Shown piece after piece: positions 35,913 to 44,135 of a DNA stretch of 64,000 nucleotides (positions within the stretch are counted from its first letter, which is position 1; every line of letters begins with the position of its first letter). The position numbers and the translations under genes are program-made. Below the pieces are notes generated by a model, which was not told the origin of the DNA, searched no databases, and worked only from the letters and a program-made list of their open reading frames with translations. The stretch comes from an uncultured candidate division Zixibacteria bacterium (GTDB lineage: Bacteria; Zixibacteria; MSB-5A5; SM1-73): the NCBI GenBank assembly GCA_903908285.1, contig CAIVRH010000015.1, positions 1-64,000 on the forward strand, written 5' to 3'.

Positions 35913-36290
35913 ATGAAGAAAGAGCGAGAAGAACCAACTAGAGTTCATTCCTTTACCCAGAGAGTGAAGGATATCATTAAAAAGATACCGAGGGGAAAAG
36001 TTGCCACCTATGGTCAGATTGCCACGTGTGCCGGCAATCCGCGGGCTACCCGGGTGGTGGTATGGATACTTAATTCGTCCTCCCCAAAAGATAAACTACC
36101 CTGGCACCGGGTGGTCAACAGAAAAGGGCAGATATCTTTGAAGCCGGGGCAGGGTTACGAAATTCAAAAAGCATTATTACGGAAGGAGGGAGTCGAGTTT
36201 GATGAGAATGATAAAATAAATTTTGACCGTTTTCTTTGGTCACCTTCCTTTTGTATCAAATCAAAAAGGTCCGGAGTAAAGAACACCTGA
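35913..36290 (+). CDS. alkyltransferase-like protein (ATL)
   Basis: A 125-residue protein of the MGMT DNA-binding domain family. The active-site PCHRV of O6-alkylguanine transferases is PWHRV here (Trp64), the mark of ATL proteins, which bind O6-alkylguanine and flag it for nucleotide excision repair rather than repairing it directly. The DNA-binding part (GKVATYGQIATCAGNPRATR, the Arg finger) is intact. The product extends about 20 residues past the usual end. Confidence 0.92.
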   Translation: MKKEREEPTRVHSFTQRVKDIIKKIPRGKVATYGQIATCAGNPRATRVVVWILNSSSPKDKLPWHRVVNRKGQISLKPGQGYEIQKALLRKEGVEFDENDKINFDRFLWSPSFCIKSKRSGVKNT

Positions 36291-36476
36291 CCTTCATTAT
36301 ATTTTTGGTTTAAAATCATACATCATATAATATGATTTCTAACTGATGAGATAATTTTCATTAAATTACTCAATTATCGTCTTCCCCCATCCAAAGGAGA
36401 TTTTGTTTCTAACACTGACAAAAGATAACCACTCCGAGTTTGGAGACCGAGTGGGTACAAGAAAAGGTGAGTTAAC

Positions 36477-38804
36477 GTGAAAATACAAATTGAAAGCATA
36501 TTGTTTGTGGCACTGTTTTTTATGGCTAACCTAGGACATCCTAAATGCGCCAATTCCGAAACAGAGAGAATCGTTCCCCAAGGGACGATTAAAGGCCGGG
36601 TGGTGGATGCCGAGACCAAAAACCCATTGCCGGGGGCGAGCATCATCTTACTCGATACCAAACGGGGAACAATGGCTGATACGGAAGGGAATTTCGTTAT
36701 TGGGGGAGTGCCGGTCGGCGGTTATACGGTGAAATTCACCCTGTTGGGATATGAGCCTTTGTCCCAAACGGATATCATCGTTCGATCGAATCGAACCACG
36801 TTTCTGGAGGCTGAGTTGACTGTATCTGTTCTGGAATTAAAAGGGGTGACGGTAACCTCGGGGTTTTTCTCCCGAACGGAAGAGCAGCCCACCAGCGTCA
36901 TCAATTTTTCCTCTGAGGAAATTCGCAGGGCACCCGGTTCGGCCGGGGATGTCAGCCGGATCATCCTGGGGCTTCCCAGCCTGGCCAAGGTTAATGATCA
37001 GTCCAACGATTTGATCGTCAGGGGGGGAAGTCCTATCGAAAACGCTTTCTATATTGACAACATCGAGATACCGAATATCAACCATTTTCCCACCCAGGGC
37101 GCATCCGGGGGCGCGATCGGAGTGGTGAATGTAGATTTTATCCAGGATGTCAATTTCCACACTGGCGGATTCTCTGCTAAATATGGTGACAAGCTTTCAT
37201 CCGTCATGGACATCATCCTGCGGGAGGGGAACAGAAGCGAGTTTGACGGTCAGCTGGATTTGAATTTTGCCGGCTTCGGAGGCCAAGCGGAGGGACCGAT
37301 GTTCAATCGGAAAGGTTCCTGGCTTCTCTCTGTCCGGAGGAGTTTTCTGGATTTGCTGGTGGATGCCATAAACACGGGTACCGACGTAGCACCAAGGTAT
37401 GGGGATTTTCAGGGCAAAACGGTTTATGATATAAATGCGAACCACAAATTGATCGGACTAATAATCGGATCAGACGATCATAACAGCCCGGACAAAGCTT
37501 CGGCGGTGGATAACGATATGATCGTTTACGGGAATCAGAATATCTATGAAAACACCGCCGGGATCGACTGGCGCGCGCTGTGGAGCAAGAACGGTTATTC
37601 CAATACTTCCATATCATACGCTTCCTCAAAATTCAACGAGGATTATTACGAGACCTCGACCGATCTCCATCTCCTGCAAAACCGCTCCTGGGAGCAGGCC
37701 TATCAATTGAGAAATCTGAACTATTTTCGTTTAAGCCAAAGGAATTCCATAGAGTGCGGAGTTGAATTCAAACATCTGATTACGGATTACCGGAATTTCT
37801 ATGCTGTGTATACCGATGCTTTCGGTGATACCGTTCCTTCCTTTGTCTTGGATGACGAAATTACCGCAAACAAGATGGGAATATTTGTTGACTACATCGC
37901 CAAGCCATTCACCCGGCTTACCACTACCCTGGGGGTAAGAGGGGATTATTTCTCTTATAGCAAGAAGTGGAACATATCGCCCCGATTGGCCTTCTCTTAC
38001 CAGATCACCAACCGGACTTGGGTCACTGGGTCAACCGGTTTATATTACCAGAACCTTCCTTTGATACTGCTTTCTCAAAACGAGGAGAACCGAAATTTAA
38101 AGGACCCGGTCGCAGTACACTACATTCTGGGAATAGAACATCTGATTACCGAAAACACCAAGTTTACTTTGGAGGTTTATCAGAAAGATTATAGCCACTT
38201 CCCAGTAGATCCGACCCAGCCGGCTTTGTTTTTAATCGATGAAATATACTACCGCTACGGGTTTTTCTTCAACCACCAGAACTTACTCGATAAGGGGAAA
38301 GCTTTTTCCCGGGGAGTGGAAGTGACCATCCAAAAGAAACTGGCGGAGAGATTCTACGGATTGACCAGCGCCTCCTATTTCAGAACCCGGTACCAGGGGA
38401 GCGATGGCATATGGAGAGACCGGGTGTTCGATAACCGTTTTATCTTCAGCATCGAGGGGGGGTACAAGCCGAACCGGAAATGGGAATTCAGCTTGCGTTG
38501 GATTTATGCGGGAGGTCCCCCTTACACCCCGTTTGATCTTCAAAAATCAAAGGAGATCAACCGGGAGGTTTTGGATGAGAACAGGATCAATCAGAGCCGC
38601 TATCCCGATTATCACTCATTGAACGTTCGTTTTGACCGGCGTTTCAATTTCAAGAAAACCAACCTGATCTTTTATTTCAGCATCTGGAATGCGTATAACC
38701 GGAAAAATATAGCATCTTATTTTTGGAACGAGAAAAAGCAAAAGCAGGATGTGATTTACCAGTGGAGTTTTCTGCCCATCTTCGGTTTGGAATATGAGTT
38801 TTAA
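36477..38804 (+). CDS. TonB-dependent receptor-like outer membrane protein
   Basis: A 775-residue outer-membrane protein. After a signal peptide (about 1-25) comes a carboxypeptidase-regulatory-like domain (GTIKGRVVDAETKNPLPGAS...GGVPVGGYTVKFTLLGYEPL, about 35-120). A plug follows (SAGDVSRIILGLPSLAKVND, LIVRGGSPIENAFYIDNIEI), then a beta-barrel ending in the aromatic signature LPIFGLEYEF. The cargo is unknown; no iron or vitamin genes adjoin. Start is GTG 36477 behind AAAAGGTGAG. This architecture is typical of Bacteroidetes and relatives. Confidence 0.9.
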   Translation: MKIQIESILFVALFFMANLGHPKCANSETERIVPQGTIKGRVVDAETKNPLPGASIILLDTKRGTMADTEGNFVIGGVPVGGYTVKFTLLGYEPLSQTDIIVRSNRTTFLEAELTVSVLELKGVTVTSGFFSRTEEQPTSVINFSSEEIRRAPGSAGDVSRIILGLPSLAKVNDQSNDLIVRGGSPIENAFYIDNIEIPNINHFPTQGASGGAIGVVNVDFIQDVNFHTGGFSAKYGDKLSSVMDIILREGNRSEFDGQLDLNFAGFGGQAEGPMFNRKGSWLLSVRRSFLDLLVDAINTGTDVAPRYGDFQGKTVYDINANHKLIGLIIGSDDHNSPDKASAVDNDMIVYGNQNIYENTAGIDWRALWSKNGYSNTSISYASSKFNEDYYETSTDLHLLQNRSWEQAYQLRNLNYFRLSQRNSIECGVEFKHLITDYRNFYAVYTDAFGDTVPSFVLDDEITANKMGIFVDYIAKPFTRLTTTLGVRGDYFSYSKKWNISPRLAFSYQITNRTWVTGSTGLYYQNLPLILLSQNEENRNLKDPVAVHYILGIEHLITENTKFTLEVYQKDYSHFPVDPTQPALFLIDEIYYRYGFFFNHQNLLDKGKAFSRGVEVTIQKKLAERFYGLTSASYFRTRYQGSDGIWRDRVFDNRFIFSIEGGYKPNRKWEFSLRWIYAGGPPYTPFDLQKSKEINREVLDENRINQSRYPDYHSLNVRFDRRFNFKKTNLIFYFSIWNAYNRKNIASYFWNEKKQKQDVIYQWSFLPIFGLEYEF

Positions 38805-38810
38805 TTGGGG

Positions 38811-38983
38811 TGAGTTAAAAACCCGGCTGAAGCTGGTTTGAAGTAAAACCTAAATTCTTCCCAGCCACTTTAGTGGCGTTTTACTCCCCCAAGTCTCTAG
38901 GTTGGTGAGTTAGACCCGGCTAAAGCCGGTTAGAATATCATTCCTAATTCTTTCCCAGCCACTTTAGTGGCGTTTTACTCCCG
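38811..38983. repeat. two direct copies of a ~79-bp palindrome-bearing repeat
   Basis: Units 38811-38890 and 38906-38983 both run TGAGTTA...CCCGGCT(A/G)AAGC(C/T)GGTT... then CCCAGCCACTTTAGTGGCG and TTTTACTCCC. Each holds two inner palindromes, CCGGCTAAAGCCGG and GCCACTTTAGTGGC. They lie between two convergent genes and may serve as bidirectional terminators. Confidence 0.7.
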
Positions 38984-39014
38984 CTGGTTGCGGAGTCGTT
39001 CATTCCGTGCAATA

Positions 39015-39704
39015 TCAGATTAGTGGTCGAGCGATAGGTTGAATCAGACTTTTTTCGTCTATGTTTGCCCTGCCAACGAGGGGAGAAACTTCATACATCT
39101 CCATTAAATTGGAAGGATACGGTCGGAGCAATTTCTCAATAGTCTCCACATCCTTTAATGCCGGATCGATCCATTTATCCTCATTCTCCGGCCTTAAGAT
39201 CACCGGCATCCGGGGATGAATTTTTGCCACCTGACTGTCGGCTTCAGTGGTGATGATGGTATACGACTGGATTTTCTCCCCTTCCTCATTTTTCCATTCA
39301 TCCCATAAACCGGCAAAGGCAAAAAGCCCACGGGATTTTAAAACTATCCGGAACGGCTGTTTATTCTTGGCAGTTCCGGTTTTGCTCCATTCATAATATC
39401 CATCCGCGGGAACCAAACATCTTCTTTTGATAAATGCCGTTTTGAATGACGGTTTCTGGGTCAGGGTTTCCATCCGGGCATTGATCATCTTATACCCGAT
39501 GGATGCATCCTTTGCCCAGAAGGGGATCAATCCCCATTTCATCCGGGCTATTATCCTTTGATTCTTATCGTTTAACAAGACCACCGGATTATTCTGGGTG
39601 GGAGCAACGTTATACCGGGGAGTATACTGCCCTATGTTCTGCAGGATTTTAAACCGGGCGAAAAGAATCTCTTCTTCGACTGTTATGGTGTATCGACCAC
39701 ACAT
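39015..39704 (-). CDS. SRAP (YedK/HMCES) abasic-site protein
   Basis: A 229-residue SRAP-domain protein. The initiator Met is followed by Cys2 (MCGRYT), which forms a thiazolidine crosslink with abasic sites in single-stranded DNA. NARMETL supplies the conserved Glu, and HPRMPVIL the catalytic His. PRYNVAPTQ, MKWGLIPFWAKD and CLVPADGYYEW are all present. It shields abasic DNA at replication forks. It stands alone, convergent with the TonB receptor. Confidence 0.95.
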   Translation of the reverse strand: MCGRYTITVEEEILFARFKILQNIGQYTPRYNVAPTQNNPVVLLNDKNQRIIARMKWGLIPFWAKDASIGYKMINARMETLTQKPSFKTAFIKRRCLVPADGYYEWSKTGTAKNKQPFRIVLKSRGLFAFAGLWDEWKNEEGEKIQSYTIITTEADSQVAKIHPRMPVILRPENEDKWIDPALKDVETIEKLLRPYPSNLMEMYEVSPLVGRANIDEKSLIQPIARPLI

Positions 39705-39733
39705 GGGTTATTACTAGGTAAATGTTTGAAATT

Positions 39734-39785
39734 GTAGGGGCGATTCCCCGCCTCTGGCGGGATGTTCCACATGAATCGCCCCTAC
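39734..39785. repeat. GTAG-type REP with an inner CCCGCC hairpin
   Basis: GTAGGGGCGATTC at the left pairs with GAATCGCCCCTAC at the right; between them sits CCCGCCTCTGGCGGG, as if a second module had been inserted. Located between the SRAP gene and the surface-repeat gene. Confidence 0.7.
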
Positions 39786-39802
39786 AGAAACTCCGCAGAT
39801 CG

Positions 39803-40294
39803 TTAGAACGACCAGTTGATGATGGGGAAGACCGGAAATAGCCCTCCCTGCCGGATAATATTTATCAGTCCTATCTGTAATCCCTTGGCCGTTTGGGCAT
39901 AGTTCACGAAGCCCAACTGGAATCCATTCATATTTCCAGCATAATTCACAAAGCCATACTGGAATCCTTCGAATTTGCCATTCGTGATATTCACAACGTT
40001 GTCCTGCCAACCGGCACAGTCGGAATCGGCCAGACCTACTAAACCATACTGCAATCCTTTGAACTTTCCGGTAGTGGTGTGATTAACCAATCCCACATCC
40101 AAACCCGTGACCGACACGTTCCTGCCATAAATTAAGTTAAGACGAAGCCCGGTGATGGAGTAACGTTCCGGAAAGATCTGAACCGGCGCTACCAGCGAAA
40201 TTTGAATCGGCCGGGTCTGTGCCAAAACCGGCGCGGCAGTCAGAATGAGCGCACAAACAACAAACACCGAGAACAAACAACTTTTTCTTGCCAT
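39803..40294 (-). CDS. LA_2272-type surface repeat protein
   Basis: A 163-residue exported protein (signal MARKSCLFSVFVVCALILTA, cleaved near VLAQ). The mature part has short repeats such as FKGLQYGLVGLADS, FEGFQYGFVNYAGN, MNGFQLGFVNYAQT and AKGLQIGLINII, the GxQxGxxN pattern of LA_2272 surface proteins, likely stacked beta-strands or a barrel. It probably sits in the outer membrane. Function unknown. Confidence 0.72.
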   Translation of the reverse strand: MARKSCLFSVFVVCALILTAAPVLAQTRPIQISLVAPVQIFPERYSITGLRLNLIYGRNVSVTGLDVGLVNHTTTGKFKGLQYGLVGLADSDCAGWQDNVVNITNGKFEGFQYGFVNYAGNMNGFQLGFVNYAQTAKGLQIGLINIIRQGGLFPVFPIINWSF

Positions 40295-40338
40295 GGTTTC
40301 CTCCTTTCCTCAGATTAAGGTTAACTTGAAGACACTCT

Positions 40339-41892
40339 CTAGGGTTGTTCCTTTACAGGTTTTGTTTGTTGATTCAAGAATTCCAACATTCCAGAAAAAA
40401 TATTGAGAAGACTCATTCTCTTGCGTTCTTCCATGGAATCTTTTGAATATTCCAGCTTGCCGAGTTCTTCCACATATTTCTTTAAATTTTCTTTTGAGAA
40501 TTGGTCTTTAAATAATAAGCATGTCAATTCAGCAGTATTTCTTATCTCCTTTTTTTCCTGTTCCTGCTTTATTACTCTTGTTCGGCTAAAGAATTCATGA
40601 TCACTTTCTTCAGGAAGACGTGAGTATCCTCTACTTCCGTTACAACGACTAATAAGGCTACTGAAATACATAGGTTGTTCTATAACCGTTCGTATTCTAT
40701 TTTCAATGTCAGGGGGGTAAACGAATAATAGAATGTTAGCCCACATATCAGGATTCACTTCCGAAAAAAGGTTTGCCAAGACATCGTCCAATTTCTTATC
40801 TTCCTTTTGCTTTAGCTCAGAAATCCTGCCTAAAGCCCACGACTGGAAATTATCCCATGATATCCAAGCGAGCGTATTCTTTTCGAGATTGTTTTTTGTG
40901 ATTTTCCACTCTTGTGGGAAATAATGTAGCCATATACTCCGCCTACTTGGAGAGTCAGTGATACTCTCAAAGAAGACTCGATAAAAAGTCGCCAACAAAT
41001 CTAGTATGTAATATCTCTTGTCATTTTCGACTACTACATAATCTGTTTTGTGGCTATTAATATGGTTTTTTAGGTATTTAAAAAATGGTAAAGATACTAT
41101 TTCCCTTCCTTCAAGACTACGCTGCTCGATTCTTAAAATTACTGAATCTAAGATTCTGAAGATTTCTTCATAAACTGACCACTCATCGAGTTTCTCGTTC
41201 TGACCTAAATATGACATTTCTTTATGCCATATTTGAAAATGCCATTCTAAGATTTTTGGGAAAACTTCTTTTCGCACTATGAGAAAGATTGCTGAGCGGT
41301 TATCTGTGAAATTTTCGAAGTCATTGAGAAGTTTTGATGCAGTTTTGAGATTTTCTTTATTATCATTTAAATATTTGTCAAGTGTTGTGGAGAATATTTG
41401 AAAGAATTCCATTTCATCTTGTGGATTAATACTTTTTGTTTCCCATACAGAGCGCCAAACACGTTTTAGGTCGTTGTGACTCTTTAGTTCTCTCAAATAG
41501 TTGAACCTGAACTCGAAAACATCACCCTTGATCCAACGGTAAACTCCAAGCAACGATCTGACCATTAAGTATATTCCAATACAGGATAAAGCAAACTCAA
41601 ACAAACGAAGTTTACCATGTGAAATTCCCCATAGAAGTGTAGGAAGAAATATGATAGCAGCATATGAGAGTATTCGTTTGATGCCAAAGACTTTGTCTAA
41701 GACAACATTGCGGTCGAGGTTGAAAAATTCAGCATTGTCATCTCTTCCCTTTCGCTGATAAATATCTTGTAATGTGGCTATTGCTAAAGGTATGAAAATG
41801 GTTAGCAGGGCTATGCCTGTAGCTTGGATTGCACTAGGTAAATTGTCCCATCTTTCCAATAATCTAAAAACACTGGTCATCAAAGTGCCCAC
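40339..41892 (-). CDS. orphan membrane-anchored protein, unknown
   Basis: A 517-residue protein I do not recognise. The first 115 residues hold about four hydrophobic helices (AIQATGIALLTIFIPLAIAT, ILSYAAIIFLPTLLWGIS, LFEFALSCIGIYLMVRSLLG). The remaining 400 residues are charged, helix-rich and probably cytosolic, with no P-loop, nuclease or Cys cluster seen. Base composition looks AT-richer than its neighbours, suggesting acquisition. A membrane anchor with a large helical body resembles some defence effectors and sensors, but nothing here proves it. Confidence 0.7.
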   Translation of the reverse strand: MGTLMTSVFRLLERWDNLPSAIQATGIALLTIFIPLAIATLQDIYQRKGRDDNAEFFNLDRNVVLDKVFGIKRILSYAAIIFLPTLLWGISHGKLRLFEFALSCIGIYLMVRSLLGVYRWIKGDVFEFRFNYLRELKSHNDLKRVWRSVWETKSINPQDEMEFFQIFSTTLDKYLNDNKENLKTASKLLNDFENFTDNRSAIFLIVRKEVFPKILEWHFQIWHKEMSYLGQNEKLDEWSVYEEIFRILDSVILRIEQRSLEGREIVSLPFFKYLKNHINSHKTDYVVVENDKRYYILDLLATFYRVFFESITDSPSRRSIWLHYFPQEWKITKNNLEKNTLAWISWDNFQSWALGRISELKQKEDKKLDDVLANLFSEVNPDMWANILLFVYPPDIENRIRTVIEQPMYFSSLISRCNGSRGYSRLPEESDHEFFSRTRVIKQEQEKKEIRNTAELTCLLFKDQFSKENLKKYVEELGKLEYSKDSMEERKRMSLLNIFSGMLEFLNQQTKPVKEQP

Positions 41893-41920
41893 TATCTATA
41901 AATAAACATTAAAGATGTTG

Positions 41921-41948
41921 CAGGAACAACTCATGAGTTGTCCCTACA
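41921..41948. repeat. GTAG-type REP supplying the gltX terminus
   Basis: On the minus strand, GTAG GGACAACTCATGAGTTGT then TCC: a palindrome whose sequence encodes the last gltX residues (RDNS) and its TGA stop. Sister of 27660-27687, with one arm mismatch. Confidence 0.75.
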
Positions 41949-43373
41949 AAACTCCTCAGCTTTTTGGATTCTTTTTATCACTTCCTCTTTATCCAATGAC
42001 TCTAAAATATCAAAAAGAGGAGGACCACCTGTTACTCCGGTTGTGGCCAACCGTACCAGATGAATCAATACAGATGGTTTTATCTGCATTTTATCTGCCT
42101 GTATACGCAGAAATTCCTCAATTTTCTCCTTTTTGAATTCATCTATCGGGTATAAGGATTCCCAGAATGTTCTCAACATCTTCGCAGCAGCAGGCGAGTT
42201 AAAAAGCTTTTTCACGGCAGACGGATCATACTGATAATTGAATGAAAAAAAGTATTTTCCTTTCTCCGCAAATTCCTTCAAAGTTTTGCATCTTTCCTTG
42301 AGTAAGACGACAAATCCAATCAGCCAGCCTCTCCTCTGATTCACTATATCATCGTTAATCAAATTCTCCTTTTTAAGGAATGGAATAATCAAATCCAGTA
42401 GATCTTCATTATTATAAGAGCGGATATACTCACCGTTCATCCACTCCAATTTCTCCTTGTCGAATACCGGATTTGCCGGATTCACTTCCTCCAGGGTGAA
42501 CAGCTCGATCATCTGATCGATAGTAAGCATCTCCCGGTCTTCTTTGGGAGACCAGCCCAATAGAGTGATGTAATTTGCCAATGCTTCGGGCAGGAATCCC
42601 TCTTCTTTGAATTCGCCAATCGATGTCGCACCGTGCCTTTTGGACAATTTGGACTTGTCTTTGGCTAAAATCAAAGGGATGTGAGCGAAATGGGGAGGAA
42701 TTATTCCCAAAGCCTTATAGATCAAAACCTGTTTGAAAGTGTTGGCGATGTGATCGTTTCCCCGGATAACATGAGAAATCCTCATCTCAACATCATCCAC
42801 CACACAGGCAAAATTGTAAGTGGGGGTTCCGTCCGACCGGAGGATGACCAGATCGTCCAAATCCTTATTCTCTTTTTTTAGCTCTCTATAGACTATATCA
42901 GAAAAAATGGTCTCTCCCTCGGGAACAAAAAGCCTTACGGCTTTGGGTATGCTAGTTTCTATCCTCTCTTCTTTTTCCCGGTCTGAAAGATTATAGCAAA
43001 CCCGGTCATACTTCCACTCTCCCTTGGCTGCGACCACCTGCTTTCGTTTATCCTCCAGCTCCTGCGGAGAACAAAAGCAGTAATATGCTTTCTTTGTCTC
43101 CAAAAGTTTTCGGGCATAGTCCTGATAAAGCTTGGTTCTCTCGGATTGATAATAGGGTCCCTCATCCCAATCCAAACCCAGCCACTTTATACCGTCCAGA
43201 ATAGCATCGATCATCTCCCGGCTGGATCGGGCGGTATCGGTATCCTCGATCCTTAAAACGAATTTCCCCCGGTTGTGCCGGGCAAAAAGCCAGTTGTAAA
43301 TGGTGGTCCGGGCAGTCCCCACGTGCAAAAATCCTGACGGACTGGGAGCCATTCTTACTCGGATCTCGCTCAT
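41931..43373 (-). CDS. gltX: glutamyl-tRNA synthetase
   Basis: A 480-residue class I synthetase: HIGH-type motif MAPSPSGFLHVGTARTTIYN, RIEDTDTARSS, and the KMSKS equivalent KDKSKLSKRHGATSIGEF. It charges tRNA-Glu; because glnS is also present, it may be discriminating, though this is not provable here. The final residues RDNS and the stop codon lie inside a palindromic REP, so the natural terminus was altered by the repeat. GAGGAA precedes ATG 43373. Confidence 0.96.
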   Translation of the reverse strand: MSEIRVRMAPSPSGFLHVGTARTTIYNWLFARHNRGKFVLRIEDTDTARSSREMIDAILDGIKWLGLDWDEGPYYQSERTKLYQDYARKLLETKKAYYCFCSPQELEDKRKQVVAAKGEWKYDRVCYNLSDREKEERIETSIPKAVRLFVPEGETIFSDIVYRELKKENKDLDDLVILRSDGTPTYNFACVVDDVEMRISHVIRGNDHIANTFKQVLIYKALGIIPPHFAHIPLILAKDKSKLSKRHGATSIGEFKEEGFLPEALANYITLLGWSPKEDREMLTIDQMIELFTLEEVNPANPVFDKEKLEWMNGEYIRSYNNEDLLDLIIPFLKKENLINDDIVNQRRGWLIGFVVLLKERCKTLKEFAEKGKYFFSFNYQYDPSAVKKLFNSPAAAKMLRTFWESLYPIDEFKKEKIEEFLRIQADKMQIKPSVLIHLVRLATTGVTGGPPLFDILESLDKEEVIKRIQKAEEFCRDNS

Positions 43374-43413
43374 GTTTCCTCGAATCTATTTTTAAAAAAC
43401 TTACTGAATAAGT

Positions 43414-43806
43414 TCATTCGTATTTGTACTTCCCCAGCATTCCCTCGTCCGGCTCGGCTTTTGGTGGCAAGACGGTTGATGCAACGGATTTTTCCTGCTC
43501 CAAAAACAGCTTTATTCCGCCTAAGCCCTTAGCCAGCAGATTATAAATCAATGTTAGGATTGCGGTCACCACCGCGCCAATAACTGCATAGAAGATACCC
43601 AGAAAGAAAACCATGAGGATGCCCAGAACGCCGGTGAACAAGGTTCCCAAAGATTGAAATTGTCCCCCCATCTGGCTTAAAAAGCCGCTCACCATGGTGA
43701 GCAGCATGGCGTAAAAAACCCCGAACAACAAGCCAATTACCCCAAATAGGATAAAGGCGATCTTTACGCAAGACCACACATCGATTCTTTTTATTTCATA
43801 GGTCAT
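43414..43806 (-). CDS. small membrane protein, DUF3566-like
   Basis: A 130-residue protein that begins YEIKRIDVWSCVKIAFILFG, the start typical of DUF3566 membrane proteins, followed by two long hydrophobic stretches (about 18-42 and 55-92) rich in Gly and Phe. The tail (PKAEPDEGMLGKYKYE) is hydrophilic. Function unknown. It lies 40 bases upstream of gltX on the same strand and could share its transcript. Confidence 0.65.
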   Translation of the reverse strand: MTYEIKRIDVWSCVKIAFILFGVIGLLFGVFYAMLLTMVSGFLSQMGGQFQSLGTLFTGVLGILMVFFLGIFYAVIGAVVTAILTLIYNLLAKGLGGIKLFLEQEKSVASTVLPPKAEPDEGMLGKYKYE

Positions 43807-44135
43807 AGGATGCCTCAGGGTTAAAAGTTATATAAAGTTTACCTCGTGTCATTTGTTTAGCTTACCCGCTTCAAATTTTAGATCATCGGAACTATACAAA
43901 AAATCCGTCCCAAAGACAAGGAATTTGTTGTATGGGAAATATATATTATAAAATTTACGGTCAGTCTAATCCGTTGGTATGCACCATAAGGTATATAGCC
44001 TTGACACTCCCACAAGGAGGAAACGTTTTGCTTGACTTAAACGGTCCGGATGTATTATATATCAACCATAATCGAAACTAGTGGCAGAAAATTATGGAAA
44101 TAGAATCATTAAAACACAATATAAAGGAGGTTCTA
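43807..44135. other. divergent intergenic region before the LVIVD genes
   Basis: 329 bases with no gene. The right part carries the promoter of the first LVIVD gene, listed separately, and an AAGGAGGAAA at 44014-44023 not followed by a usable start. The left part is AT-rich and probably drives the DUF3566-like gene. Confidence 0.5.
44032..44060 (+). promoter_or_regulatory. sigma70-like promoter for the LVIVD genes
   Basis: TTGACT (44032-44037), 17 bases, TTATAT (44055-44060). It lies about 75 bases before ATG 44136. Confidence 0.5.

Noticed and set aside
38811-38983. CRISPR-like direct repeats
   Set aside because: Only two 79-bp units with internal palindromes and a 15-base spacer; no array and no cas genes.
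40339-43373. Defence island around the orphan membrane protein and SRAP
   Set aside because: SRAP proteins are usually housekeeping, and no second defence-type gene lies beside the orphan protein.
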